From: Bradyrhizobium agreste
GTDB taxonomy: Bacteria; Pseudomonadota; Alphaproteobacteria; Rhizobiales; Xanthobacteraceae
Direction: 5' to 3'
DNA length: 56,492 nucleotides
NCBI RefSeq assembly: GCF_016031625.1
Contig: NZ_JACCHP010000032.1
Span: forward strand, 1-56,492
A model generated the notes under the pieces. It searched no databases. It saw only the letters and a list, made by a program, of their open reading frames with translations, and had not been told where the DNA came from. Positions 18,714 through 28,301 of this stretch are shown piece after piece; position 1 is the stretch's first letter, and each line of letters opens with the position of its first letter. The position numbers and the translations under genes are program-made.

Positions 18714-20075
18714 TCAGGCCACCTTGCCGCCGGCCTCCGGTGCCATCCGGATTGCGCTATCGCCGAGTAACGGTGCGATATTGGCCCGCGACAGCTCCAT
18801 GACATCAGGCAGCGCCTGACGGACCTGGTCGCCGGCAGCCTCGTAGGTACCGAGGAAGTGGGCCACAAACTGCTCGAAGCTGTCGCCGTTGAGGAACTGG
18901 GCCGGCGAGAGCAGTAGCTGCTCGCTGATACCGAAATGCGCGAACAGGCCCTGGAACTTGTCCTGGTAGGTGATCGCCGCGACGGGCGTTCCCTGTCCGA
19001 GCGCCGCAATGGCGAGGTGCATGCGGCCGGTGATCACGCCATCGACCAGCCCGACGACGGCCTTGATCTCGCCCGCCGACAGCGTCTGTTCGACATGGTG
19101 CACGTGCTCGCCGAGCGTGGGCTTGAGCCGGTCGGCCAGCGGCCGCAGGCAATTGTCGTCGGCGATCTCGGGGCGGTAGTCATGTGCAAGCAGCACCCAG
19201 CTGACATTGTGCTGCCGCGACAGACGCTCCATGGCGCCTGCCGCGAGCTCTATCATCTTCCGCAGCTTGGCCGGCTCCGGCTTCTTGAACAGCATCGGGT
19301 GGATGTTGAAGACAAAGACCTTGCGACCCTGCGCGCGCTGCCGCGCGATCGTGGTCGCGATCGCCTTCACTGCGTCGGTGTCTGCTCGCGGCGTCAGCAT
19401 GAACGCGGCATCGGCCACGAGCCGGGCGCGCTTCCGGGCGAAGTCGTCGAACCGCCGAAGCGATATCGCATCGCGCAGATTGAGGACCACGCCGGGATCG
19501 ATCAGCCGGAATACTTCGCGCAGCGCTTTCGCGGGACGGGAGTTGAAGCTGAAGCCGAGCACGCTGACCTTGGCGCCGAACGCCGCCATCAGGTCGGCGA
19601 CGAGCAGCATGCGCGCGGCATCCACCGGAGAATAATAGCCGTCGAGCACGTCGGCGCCCAGGATGACGCCGAAATCCGGACGGGTGATCGAGAGCTCCTG
19701 CGCGACCGTCTCATAGGAAAACGGCTGCTTCCAGAGTTCGAGCGGCTTGAAACCCATGGCGCGAACGTCGGCGCTGGCCGCTGCGGTGGCGGTGACGATG
19801 TAGATCTCGAGGTCCGGATAGGCCCGCTTCATCTCTCCGGCGGCCGCCTCGATCATGGCCTCGTCGCCGCGCGACTGATGAATGCTCCAGGGATCGGAGG
19901 GCAGCACCAGGAGGCGGCGCGGATTGTTGCGCGGAGCGGCGTTGACGCCGACATCCTTCCGGGCGATCTGCCATCTGCGCAATTCGAGCAGATCGACCGC
20001 GAACGGCGTATTCTTCGCGCTGTTGAGCCAGCCTCGAAGCTGCCTGCGCACGGGTACGGGGATCAATTGCTTCAC
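18714..20075 (-). CDS. Polysaccharide pyruvyl transferase family protein
   Basis: The product is 453 aa, matching the PS_pyruv_trans family (CsaB/WcaK/ExoV-like). Visible features are HQSRGDEAMIEAA in the first Rossmann half, GADVLDGYYSP, and in the second half VDGVITGRMHLAIAALGQGTPV, where the GRMH segment is the family hallmark. Family members transfer pyruvate from phosphoenolpyruvate onto sugars as a ketal, giving the EPS negative charge. The start is a GTG at 20075 with a GAGGAGG ribosome site. It begins 19 bases after the flippase gene at 20095-21549 and is probably co-transcribed with it. Confidence 0.88.
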   Translation of the reverse strand: MKQLIPVPVRRQLRGWLNSAKNTPFAVDLLELRRWQIARKDVGVNAAPRNNPRRLLVLPSDPWSIHQSRGDEAMIEAAAGEMKRAYPDLEIYIVTATAAASADVRAMGFKPLELWKQPFSYETVAQELSITRPDFGVILGADVLDGYYSPVDAARMLLVADLMAAFGAKVSVLGFSFNSRPAKALREVFRLIDPGVVLNLRDAISLRRFDDFARKRARLVADAAFMLTPRADTDAVKAIATTIARQRAQGRKVFVFNIHPMLFKKPEPAKLRKMIELAAGAMERLSRQHNVSWVLLAHDYRPEIADDNCLRPLADRLKPTLGEHVHHVEQTLSAGEIKAVVGLVDGVITGRMHLAIAALGQGTPVAAITYQDKFQGLFAHFGISEQLLLSPAQFLNGDSFEQFVAHFLGTYEAAGDQVRQALPDVMELSRANIAPLLGDSAIRMAPEAGGKVA

Positions 20076-20094
20076 GTCGTCCTCCTCGTCTTCC

Positions 20095-21549
20095 TCAGGC
20101 GGTCACACCGCGCTTCACGACGAAATCGATCAGGGAGAAGAGCTGCTTCCGCCAGAACAGCAGAATGCTCATCAGATAGGTCGCGCCGAAACATGACGAC
20201 AGCAACCCCATCCGCAAATACGGGTTGATGTCCGGCGTCGCCGCGCGGCACAGTACGACCGCGCCATAGGCGAGGACGATGGCGCACAGGCAGCCCGCAA
20301 TGGGCCGCAGGAACTGGCTCCAGCTCAAGCCCAAGAGCCGGAGCGCCAGCGCGAAGGTCACGGGGGTCACCACGAGCTGCGCGAACGCGAAGATCGTCGC
20401 CAGCTGACCAATGTCGCGCGAGGGCAGCAGGAACATCGCAGGCACGACCGTGCAGAACTTGAGGATGTTCAGCGCAAAGACGTAGTTCGGCTTGCCCAGC
20501 GCGCCGAAATAGGCGCTGTTGACGAATTGCACCGTCTGGATCGCGCCGACGAGCATCAGCGGCCGCATCACCGCTTCGCTGCCGCTCCACTTCGCGCCGA
20601 ACAGCAGCAGGGACACCTCCGGCGCGATCGCCGCAAGCAGCACGAAGACGGGCGATCCGACCAGCGCGCCGAGACTGACGCTGCGCAGATAGGCGCCGGC
20701 GATCCGGTCGCGTTCATGCGCGATCCTGGACAGCGCACTGAGCGCGACGTCCATCACCGCCTGGGTGAGCAGCTGCATCAGGATGATGTAGACCCGCGCA
20801 CCGACCGTGTAGATGCCGAGGGCCGCAACGCCATAAAGCGTCAGGATGATCATGTCGATGGTGCGAACGATGGCGAAATCCAAGAGCCGGTTCAGCACGA
20901 CATGGACGCTATAGCCGGAAAGCTCGCGGAAGCTTCTGGCATCGTAGCCGCGCATCGGCAGCCAGCGCGGCTGGCTCCAGAGCCACAGGCCGCTGACCGC
21001 GCTCTGAACCACCACCTGGATCACGAGGCTGAGTGCACCGAACCCGGCATAGGCGCAGGCAATTCCCACGACACCGGAGATAGCGGTCGCCACCATGGTC
21101 CTGACCGCGAGCACGCGAAAATCCATCTGACGCTTGTAAAGCGCCTCCTGGAACAGGGTCGCGGTGCCGATCGGAAGCGACAGGCTGGCGGCGGTGAGCA
21201 GCGGCGCGAGCCCCTTCACGTCGAACCAGCGCTCGATATCCGTCGCCAGGACGGCAATCAGAATCGCCAGGATCGTCGACGCTGCAAAGGAGCAGAAGAA
21301 GGGCAGCGTTACATCGGCCGGTTCGAGCGTCCGCCGCTGGATCAACGCATCACCGAAGCCGAACTCGGCGACCGAACTCAAAAGCAGCAGGATGAACGCG
21401 ACGAGCGCAGCCAGGCCGAAATCCGCAGGATTGAGCAGCCGGGCCAGCACCAGGAACAGCACGAACGACAGCGCCCGGCCGCCCCAATTCTGGGCAAGCG
21501 ACCAGAACAAGGCAATCACGACCTGATGCTGTTTGCCCGTGACGTTCAT
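20095..21549 (-). CDS. MOP-family polysaccharide flippase (WzxC/Polysacc_synt_3-like)
   Basis: The product is 484 aa with about 14 membrane helices. Family motifs are LFWSLAQNWGGRALSF at the N-terminus, LARLLNPADFGLAAL, FGFGDALIQ and ALYKRQMDFR. The WzxC-type subgroup exports lipid-linked EPS or capsule units. I chose ATG 21549 because the family homology starts within 15 residues; the frame is open to 21687 but the added part is not conserved-looking. Its partner gene downstream encodes the pyruvyl transferase. The divergent gap to the GT4 at 21778 probably holds promoters for both directions. Confidence 0.88.
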   Translation of the reverse strand: MNVTGKQHQVVIALFWSLAQNWGGRALSFVLFLVLARLLNPADFGLAALVAFILLLLSSVAEFGFGDALIQRRTLEPADVTLPFFCSFAASTILAILIAVLATDIERWFDVKGLAPLLTAASLSLPIGTATLFQEALYKRQMDFRVLAVRTMVATAISGVVGIACAYAGFGALSLVIQVVVQSAVSGLWLWSQPRWLPMRGYDARSFRELSGYSVHVVLNRLLDFAIVRTIDMIILTLYGVAALGIYTVGARVYIILMQLLTQAVMDVALSALSRIAHERDRIAGAYLRSVSLGALVGSPVFVLLAAIAPEVSLLLFGAKWSGSEAVMRPLMLVGAIQTVQFVNSAYFGALGKPNYVFALNILKFCTVVPAMFLLPSRDIGQLATIFAFAQLVVTPVTFALALRLLGLSWSQFLRPIAGCLCAIVLAYGAVVLCRAATPDINPYLRMGLLSSCFGATYLMSILLFWRKQLFSLIDFVVKRGVTA

Positions 21550-21777
21550 CAACAATTCGACCCAATTCCGACAGATCCGACCACAATCGTAGGCTAGACG
21601 CGTGACATGCGATGCTGCCGCGACGTCACCATCTCCGATCACGGCGGAGCACTGAAAGCTCGCTACATTACGACGGAGTGATGGCAATCAGATGAGTGCC
21701 GTCACGATTCCGATTTAGAGTGGAAGTGAGTTCAAATCGTGGACTACACTCCGATCAACTTTGCGAAGTGATGCAAA

Positions 21778-22935
21778 ATGGATGCCTTGATGAATCCGCC
21801 TGCTCAGCGTTCTCTCCGCAGCTCCAGGCGCTTGCGTGTGGCCATCTACGCACCGCATTTTGCGGAATATTCCTATCGTCTCGCGTCCGGATTGGCCCGC
21901 CATTGCGATGTCCGGCTGGTGCTCAACCGCAAAGACGCCAACCAGCAATGGGAACTGGCCGATATTGCCGTCACGGCTCCGTTCGAGACGAGAATTCGCG
22001 ACTTGAGCCTGCGCCGCGGCGGTGCGATCGGTATCCCGGCCTCATTCCTGGACATCATTTCGTTTCGCCCGGACGTGATTCATTGTCACGAAGTTCCGGA
22101 GATCTACACGTCCAAGCTGATCCAGTTTCTCCGTCCGCTCGGCATTCCCCTGGTGTTGACTGTTCACGATGCGATCCCGCATTCGGAAGGCGGCTCCGGC
22201 ACGTCGGCGCGCGAAGATGCATGGCGGGGTCGCATGCGCGCGGCAGCATCCGTCGTCACCACGCATGGCGAGAGCTGCATCGCCGATTTTCGCCGCGCCT
22301 CGCCCGACTTCAAAGGCGAAACGATCTCCAGCATGCACGGCGTGCTGATGGTTCCGCCGGCCGGAGGTGCGATCACCGCGCCTGAAGCTGCACGCATCCT
22401 GTTTTTCGGGAGGATGTGGGCTTACAAGGGTCTCGACGTCTTCATCGATGCGATCGACTTGTTGACCAAGCGCGGGGTGGCCCATGAAGCAATCGTCGCC
22501 GGCCGCGGCCCCGAAATGACACGGCTCGGCGCGCGAATGGAGGCGATGCCGACGGTCAAGACCATCAACGCCTATATCTCGCCTGCGGATACCGGCCGAT
22601 TGTTTCAGTCCGCCAGCGTGGTTGCCCTGCCCTACAAGGATGCGACGCAGAGCGGCGTGCTTGCATCCGCCTATGGCAATTCCCGGCCAGTCGTTGCCAG
22701 CGCGACCGGCGGCATTCCCGACGTGGTGACGGATGGCGTCAACGGGCTGCTGGTTCCACCCGGCGACGCCACGGCATTGGCCGACGCACTCGAACGCGTG
22801 CTGACCTCCAAACCTCTGGCCGCGACGTTGACCGAAGGCGCGCGCCAGACTGCGGCCGGCCTCCTCAACTGGGATCGCATCGCCGACGGACTGCTGGGGT
22901 CCTATCACAAGCTCGCCGGCCGCACCGTGAGCTGA
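21778..22935 (+). CDS. GT4 glycosyltransferase lacking the EX7E motif
   Basis: The product is 385 aa with a GT-B fold. The N-terminal domain carries RLRVAIYAPHFAEYSYRLAS and later DVIHCHEVPEIYTSKL. The donor domain has ILFFGRMWAYKGLDVFIDA and ends with GGIPDVVTDGVNGLLVPPGD. In place of EX7E there is PYKDATQSGVLASAYG, a variant known in a subgroup of GT4 enzymes. It is predicted to add a sugar to the EPS unit. An alternative ATG lies four codons downstream (21790). The gene is single on its strand, with convergent neighbours on its right. Confidence 0.9.
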   Translation: MDALMNPPAQRSLRSSRRLRVAIYAPHFAEYSYRLASGLARHCDVRLVLNRKDANQQWELADIAVTAPFETRIRDLSLRRGGAIGIPASFLDIISFRPDVIHCHEVPEIYTSKLIQFLRPLGIPLVLTVHDAIPHSEGGSGTSAREDAWRGRMRAAASVVTTHGESCIADFRRASPDFKGETISSMHGVLMVPPAGGAITAPEAARILFFGRMWAYKGLDVFIDAIDLLTKRGVAHEAIVAGRGPEMTRLGARMEAMPTVKTINAYISPADTGRLFQSASVVALPYKDATQSGVLASAYGNSRPVVASATGGIPDVVTDGVNGLLVPPGDATALADALERVLTSKPLAATLTEGARQTAAGLLNWDRIADGLLGSYHKLAGRTVS

Positions 22936-22950
22936 GCGCGACCGGCGCCC

Positions 22951-24039
22951 TCAAACCGATTGCTCGATCTGCGGCCGGAAGAACATGCCGCGGATCGCGC
23001 CGTCCAGCAATCGCCGCAGCCTGACCTCGATCAGCTCATAGCTGATCGCGCTTGCGACCAGCGACATCACCAGCCCGAGCCCGATGAAGCCGGCCCACAG
23101 CAACCAGCGGTCGACACCGACGGCGACCAGCTTCAGGCCGATCACCTGCAAGGGGAAGAGCACGAACGGGTGCACGAGATAGAGGCTGTAGCTGATCTTG
23201 CCGACATATTGCAGCGCCGGTGCGCTCAGCGCCTTGCCGAGGCCCGAGTCAGGAGCGAGCACCATGCCGAACAGCAGAAATCCGGGAATGAGCCCGACAA
23301 AGGGGTGAAACAGCACCAGGCTGGCATACAGCGCAGCCCCGCAAGCAAGGCCCGCGAGCAAGCCGGCGCGCCCCGGAATCGAGATACGAAATCCTGTGGC
23401 GCTGAACAGCATGCCGACGCAGAAGAAGGCGGTGATCGGCCAGTGCATCAGGCAGGCGACGCCGAGCAGGAGCAAAGGCGCCGCCAGCAATCTGCCACCG
23501 CCGCGCCAGACCGAGAACGTCAGCGCAAACCAGATGTAGAACGCCCACTCATATGTCAATGTCCAGGCGTTCTGCTGGGCGATGGGCAGGCCAAGCGCGT
23601 CCTGCACGAAGAAAAGATTGGCCGCAAAGATAGCGAGGTAACTGCTCAGATCGATGCCGCGGAAGAACTTGTAGGCCACGATCGGACCGATCGCGAACAG
23701 CGCAAGATGCAGCACGACGAAGACCGGCATGATCCGAAGGACGCGATCGAAGAAGAACCGCGACAGCGAGCCGTGCCGCACCAGGCTCGCCGGGATCAGG
23801 AATCCGCTGATCATGAAGAACAGCTCGACGCCGTGCCCGCCGACATTGATCACCGATTGCAGCCAGGACCAAAGCGGCGGCAGGAAGCCGGGATCCGGGA
23901 TGTCGTACATGCCGCCCTTCGGCATGTCGTAGAAATGATCCATCAGCACGCTCAGCGCCGCGATGCCGCGCAGGCCCTGAACCGACGGAACGAACGATCC
24001 GTCATAGACGGCGCCCGGCTGGTGCGGTGTCTTGATCAC
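22951..24039 (-). CDS. Acyltransferase 3 family membrane protein
   Basis: The product is 362 aa with about ten membrane helices. The family pattern is FVPSVQGLRGIAALSVLMDH, then GVELFFMISGFLIP and RVLRIMPVFVV. It probably adds an acyl group to EPS sugars. The start is the GTG at 24039, which overlaps the stop of the upstream acyltransferase by 4 bases (GTGA); the long open frame upstream of it is the shadow of that gene. It is the last gene of a four-gene operon (27708 to 22951). Confidence 0.9.
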   Translation of the reverse strand: MIKTPHQPGAVYDGSFVPSVQGLRGIAALSVLMDHFYDMPKGGMYDIPDPGFLPPLWSWLQSVINVGGHGVELFFMISGFLIPASLVRHGSLSRFFFDRVLRIMPVFVVLHLALFAIGPIVAYKFFRGIDLSSYLAIFAANLFFVQDALGLPIAQQNAWTLTYEWAFYIWFALTFSVWRGGGRLLAAPLLLLGVACLMHWPITAFFCVGMLFSATGFRISIPGRAGLLAGLACGAALYASLVLFHPFVGLIPGFLLFGMVLAPDSGLGKALSAPALQYVGKISYSLYLVHPFVLFPLQVIGLKLVAVGVDRWLLWAGFIGLGLVMSLVASAISYELIEVRLRRLLDGAIRGMFFRPQIEQSV

Positions 24040-25145
24040 TCTGCGGCACCCTGGGTGCTGAGGGCGGGCTCGAGTACGACCGGCTTCCGTCGCGCCGAGC
24101 GGAACCTCTGCCCGAAGGAAATGCAGGGCTTCTCGACGAAGGCGTAGGTCATCCAGCTGACCAGGATCGACAAGGCCAGGATCACGCCCATGAAAAGCGA
24201 CCATCCGAACGGCCCGTCGCCGAACCAAACGAGGCGATGGACGGCGACGATCACGAACGGCGACATCAGGTAGACCGAATAGCTGATGACGCCGACGAAC
24301 GCCATCGGGCGCCACGCCATTCGCTCACCGAACACGGCAAAGGCGATGAAGACCAGCGCGGCGCAGACATAGGCCGATCCGATCGAGTAGCTGTAGAAGA
24401 AATTCTCGTGATACACGCCACCGAAACGCCGATCGGCCAGGGTTGCGGCGAAGACCGCATACAGCAGCGTGCAGACGGTCACATGGGTCCATCGCAGCTT
24501 ACCGCCGATGACGGTGTCGCGGATGATCTTGCCCAGGAACATCGCCGACAGGTTCAACCCGACCTCCATCACCGAGGAGACGGTCCTGCTCTCGAGCAGA
24601 AGCGCAGCGGTGGTTCCGACCAGCGCCGCCGCGATGACGATCGTCACCGCCGTGAAGCGCTGGTTCAGCAGCCCCATCGCAAAGAGGATCGTACATCCGA
24701 CGTAGAACAAGAGCTCGATCGCCAGCGTCCAGTAGAACACCCAGAGGTTCGGGACGTTCACGAACGTCTGCAACATCGTCACGTTGGCGGCGACCTGCCC
24801 CAGCGGATAGACTTTCGAGTCCAAGAGCTGCATCGTCACGAGTCCGACGACGAGCGAGGTCCAGTAGGCCGGATAGAGCCGGAAGAAGCGGCTGATGGTA
24901 AAGTCCCGCACGGGCGTGGCGCTGTCCGGGAAGCTGAACGGAATGACGAAGCCGCTGACGAAGAAGAACAAGACGACGCCGAACCGGCCGAAGTTCATGT
25001 AATAGCCGAACACGTCGTGGATCGGCCAGTAATAGGCGCCCGTCGGGTGCTTCTCGACGATCACCTCGAATACGTGCTGGACCAGGACCGACAACACGGC
25101 AATGCCGCGCAGCGTGTCGATGAATGCGAGCCGTTTATGCATCAT
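24036..25145 (-). CDS. Acyltransferase 3 family membrane protein
   Basis: The product is 369 aa with about ten membrane helices. LAFIDTLRGIAVLSVLVQHV holds the conserved Arg and His, followed by GVVLFFFVSGFVIPFSF and FFRLYPAYW. The C-terminus (FVEKPCISFGQR) is typical of OafA-like proteins. It probably modifies EPS sugars with an acyl group at the inner membrane. The start follows the polymerase stop by 6 bases and the end overlaps the next acyltransferase, so translation is coupled along the operon. Confidence 0.9.
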   Translation of the reverse strand: MMHKRLAFIDTLRGIAVLSVLVQHVFEVIVEKHPTGAYYWPIHDVFGYYMNFGRFGVVLFFFVSGFVIPFSFPDSATPVRDFTISRFFRLYPAYWTSLVVGLVTMQLLDSKVYPLGQVAANVTMLQTFVNVPNLWVFYWTLAIELLFYVGCTILFAMGLLNQRFTAVTIVIAAALVGTTAALLLESRTVSSVMEVGLNLSAMFLGKIIRDTVIGGKLRWTHVTVCTLLYAVFAATLADRRFGGVYHENFFYSYSIGSAYVCAALVFIAFAVFGERMAWRPMAFVGVISYSVYLMSPFVIVAVHRLVWFGDGPFGWSLFMGVILALSILVSWMTYAFVEKPCISFGQRFRSARRKPVVLEPALSTQGAAE

Positions 25146-25151
25146 TCGTTC

Positions 25152-26489
25152 TCACCTGCTTCCGCTCGCCGCCGGTAGATCCGGGCGGAAGCCATCCACT
25201 GGCCGCATCGGCGGCCGCATGACGATTGGCACGGCGTCGGCCCCACGTGCGGAGGTCGCACGCCGCGAGAACACTTCGCTAAAGCTCAATGCGATGATCA
25301 GGAGGCCGGAGGCCGGGCCGTAGTTCAAGACCGTGATCGTGAACAGGTTGACGACGAAGAGCAGCGTCAGCTTGTACACGTCGGTCGCACCGAATGTTGC
25401 CCGGAACACCATCACCATGAACGCGACGAAGGGAAGACCGAACATCAGGTACGTCCCGATGTAGAAATTGTCGACCGGCACCCAAAATGGCGCGAGCGGC
25501 GAGAACAGCTGCTGCGGATAGTTGAAGCAACCCGCGCCGCAGCCCGTCACCAGGCCGACCGGCATGAGCTGGCTCAGGTAGATGAACGGCTTCTGCCAGC
25601 TGTTGTTGATGCGATCGACAATGCTGAACAAGGTCGAGTGCGGCACGGCGGCGGTGCCGGAAGCGATCACGATCATGAAGAACGGCGCGAAGATCGAGGC
25701 GAAAGACCACTGCGCGATGGTCCGGATGGCGGGGAAGCGCGATTTTTCCGGCAGCATCCGCACGAACACCAGCAAGAGCAAATAGAGCACGAGGACGATC
25801 ATGGTGGTCTTGCTCGTGGTCAGCTTGATGGCATAGATCGCGATGGAGCCGAACAGGAGGCACCACGTCGTACTCTTGCGAATGGAGGTGATTGCGAACG
25901 ACACCAGGATGAAGAAGGCAGCCATGGTATTGTCGGCCGCAAAGCCCATGAGGCGCTGGTCGTCGCCGCCATAGGCCCACCACAGCCGGCCGGCTTCGCG
26001 TACGGCGCCGAAGGATTCGTATTTGTAGCCGACCCAAGGCATCAGGTAGAATTTCGTCAGCAAGACGCCGATCATGGACAGGTAAAAGGTCACGGCGATC
26101 ACCGAAAGCAGCTTTCGGTATGAGCCGAGGCTCGAATCGCAGAAGCAGAAGCCGACGAAGACCGGCAACATCATCTTGAAGGCCGAGATCGCTGCGTTCA
26201 TCGTACCCAGCATGAAATAGCCGAGCACGAGCGACAGCATGATCTGCACGAACACCAGCAGGGCCAGGGTGCTACGATTGCGCAGGATGCAATGCACGAA
26301 GAACTGGGCCAGACACAGAAGCGCAACGCCGTCGGGCACATACCACAGCGGATTCAAGTGGTAGATGCTGGTGTAGTAGCGGATCACGCCGCCGAAGGCG
26401 TCGCGGATCAGATAGACGCCGAGCGCGATCGCCTCGATGTTGAGGCTGATCAGCGTCATTTTCGGCCGGTTCAGCGCGAGAATGGTCAT
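25152..26489 (-). CDS. Polytopic membrane protein, probable Wzy-like EPS polymerase
   Basis: The product is 445 aa with roughly 10-12 membrane helices and a large periplasmic loop near residues 285-345 (about VDRINNSWQKPF to FSPLAPFW). This layout is usual for O-antigen ligases and Wzy polymerases, which share little sequence. AIKLTTSKTTMIVL is comparable to the short loop before the large one in WaaL/Wzy proteins. In an EPS locus with flippases and a Wzz-type kinase, a polymerase is the expected missing part, so I infer that role; sequence alone does not prove it. It sits between two acyltransferase genes with gaps of 7 and 6 bases. Confidence 0.75.
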   Translation of the reverse strand: MTILALNRPKMTLISLNIEAIALGVYLIRDAFGGVIRYYTSIYHLNPLWYVPDGVALLCLAQFFVHCILRNRSTLALLVFVQIMLSLVLGYFMLGTMNAAISAFKMMLPVFVGFCFCDSSLGSYRKLLSVIAVTFYLSMIGVLLTKFYLMPWVGYKYESFGAVREAGRLWWAYGGDDQRLMGFAADNTMAAFFILVSFAITSIRKSTTWCLLFGSIAIYAIKLTTSKTTMIVLVLYLLLLVFVRMLPEKSRFPAIRTIAQWSFASIFAPFFMIVIASGTAAVPHSTLFSIVDRINNSWQKPFIYLSQLMPVGLVTGCGAGCFNYPQQLFSPLAPFWVPVDNFYIGTYLMFGLPFVAFMVMVFRATFGATDVYKLTLLFVVNLFTITVLNYGPASGLLIIALSFSEVFSRRATSARGADAVPIVMRPPMRPVDGFRPDLPAASGSR

Positions 26490-26496
26490 GTCCGGC

Positions 26497-27708
26497 TCAG
26501 TTCGTCGGCCGCGCCGATGGCGCCGGAGAAGCGGAGAAGTCGGTCCGGCTGCCCAGAGCGTTCCGCATCCACCGGCCGCCGGGAAGCTCGACGTAGCGAT
26601 AGGTGAAGTGCGAAACCACGAGCACGGCGGCGAGCGAGACCACGAGGTTCAGCGTGGCCGGCAGGCCCGCCCAGACCGAATCGAGAGCGGCGATCCGCCC
26701 GGCCCCGAGCGCCCGCACGAAATACTCGGCCAGCAGCACCACGAGCGCGTGCACCATGTAGATCGAATAGGAGCGGCGTCCGAGCCAGACCAGCGGCCCC
26801 GCCACCAGCATCCGCGGCACCAGCATCGCATCGGGAAATGCGAGCAGGCTGCCGAGGAAGATCGCAAACGTCACCGGCGCAAGGAAGGTCGCCGCGGGAT
26901 TGGTCTCCGCCAGGCTCACCAGGACAACGCTGGCGATCATGGCGACGAGCTGCACCAGACCCTGGACGGCGGGGCCCGGCTTGGCGGGCAGACGGTCCAC
27001 GATCCGCACCGTCAGCACGCCGAGAAAGAAGCTCACGAAGCAGCGCAGGATACCGAAATCGGTCTGCAGCCCGAGACTTCTCTTGTCGAGCACGAAGATG
27101 ATGACGACGAGACTTGCCACCGCGAGCAGGCCGCAGAGAACATAGAACCACAGCAGGGAGCGCATGCGCTGGGCAAACAGGACGATCAGGCCAAACACCA
27201 GATATGTGTAGAACTCGACGCTGATACTCCAGCTCGGCGCATTCCAGCTGAGATAGTCGATGAAGCCCATCGAGTGCAGCAGAAAGACGTTGAGCACGAA
27301 CGAATAGGCGTTGTTCACCTCGAAGGCCGCCGGTGCGGCCACGACGACGCCTGCCATGACCAGGCTGATGCGCAGGAGGCGAAACAACAGATTGGCGACC
27401 AGCATGACGATATGCAGCGGATAGACCCGCGCCAAGCGCCGCACCATGAATTCGCGCAGCGAGAAGCGTCCGAAGTCGCTCTCGACGTAGCTGAGCGACA
27501 TGACGATCCCGCTGAGAACAAAGAACAAGTCGACCAGCAGCCAAGCGCTTCTGAAGAACGAGCAATTGATCCAGGCATTGTGCGGAAACGCCGCGAGGAA
27601 TGTCGGCATCAGCAGGAGGTGGTGAATCACCACCGACGTCGCGGCGATCCCCCGGATGCTGTCGAGCGGCAGGACATGCGCCTTCTCACGATGAACCAAC
27701 TCCGTCAC
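26497..27708 (-). CDS. Acyltransferase 3 family membrane protein
   Basis: The product is 403 aa with about ten membrane helices. VLPLDSIRGIAATSVVIHHL carries the conserved Arg and His, followed by LLVDLFFVLSGIVMSLSY and RRLARVYPLHIVML. It is predicted to acylate EPS sugars. The start is GTG 27708 with only a weak ribosome site; no better start is seen before the long divergent gap. It is the first gene of the operon running to 22951. Confidence 0.88.
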   Translation of the reverse strand: MTELVHREKAHVLPLDSIRGIAATSVVIHHLLLMPTFLAAFPHNAWINCSFFRSAWLLVDLFFVLSGIVMSLSYVESDFGRFSLREFMVRRLARVYPLHIVMLVANLLFRLLRISLVMAGVVVAAPAAFEVNNAYSFVLNVFLLHSMGFIDYLSWNAPSWSISVEFYTYLVFGLIVLFAQRMRSLLWFYVLCGLLAVASLVVIIFVLDKRSLGLQTDFGILRCFVSFFLGVLTVRIVDRLPAKPGPAVQGLVQLVAMIASVVLVSLAETNPAATFLAPVTFAIFLGSLLAFPDAMLVPRMLVAGPLVWLGRRSYSIYMVHALVVLLAEYFVRALGAGRIAALDSVWAGLPATLNLVVSLAAVLVVSHFTYRYVELPGGRWMRNALGSRTDFSASPAPSARPTN

Positions 27709-28301
27709 ATCAACATTCCATAGCTATTGCACCGCAGCAGTGTGTATCAGGTCTCGGGCATGTTCAATCTTCGCGATCCACGGACTCGCACGCGATGCAT
27801 GACGACCGACGATAGTTTCAACGCTCGCAGATCATTCGGACATGCGAGCGCCAACTTCACGCCACTTTTTGTTTGAGGCGCCGCGTGCTTCGGGCGCAAC
27901 TTTCATCAGCCGAGATGATTGCGAGTATTTGCGTGGAAAGTGTGCGCGAAATTCGGCGCTGGTGCGATGAAGGCCGGCGAACATTGATCTGTCTGCGGAT
28001 GGATGCCGCAGTCAAAATTTCTTTCTGTGCGGGGGAACAATAGAAGAGGATCGCGACTTGTGTCGGTTTTGCGACGTGGCGGTCTGCGAGTGCCCGATAT
28101 GTTTTCAAGCTGCAACATTCGTGAGCGCAACATGCCGATCCCGCAGGCATTGTAAATCGTGCTTCTGCAACCGACGCGAAATCGAGCAAACGTTGTTTGT
28201 CGTCGACGATCGCGCTCAGCTTTTGCGCCGCACAAAAAGATGACACAGTTACCTGCCAAGTTTCGCCTGTTCTCCTGTTGCAACAGAAGCAAGGAACACG
28301 G
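27709..28301. promoter_or_regulatory. 593-base divergent intergenic region
   Basis: This separates the acyltransferase/polymerase operon (leftward) from the gene before the BY-kinase (rightward). I see no convincing gene: short open frames here have poor codon use and no ribosome sites. Base content drops from the GC-rich coding level, and T-rich tracts are present (27860-27875, 28010-28025). It should hold promoters in both directions and possibly binding sites for EPS regulators; none can be named from sequence alone. Confidence 0.5.
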
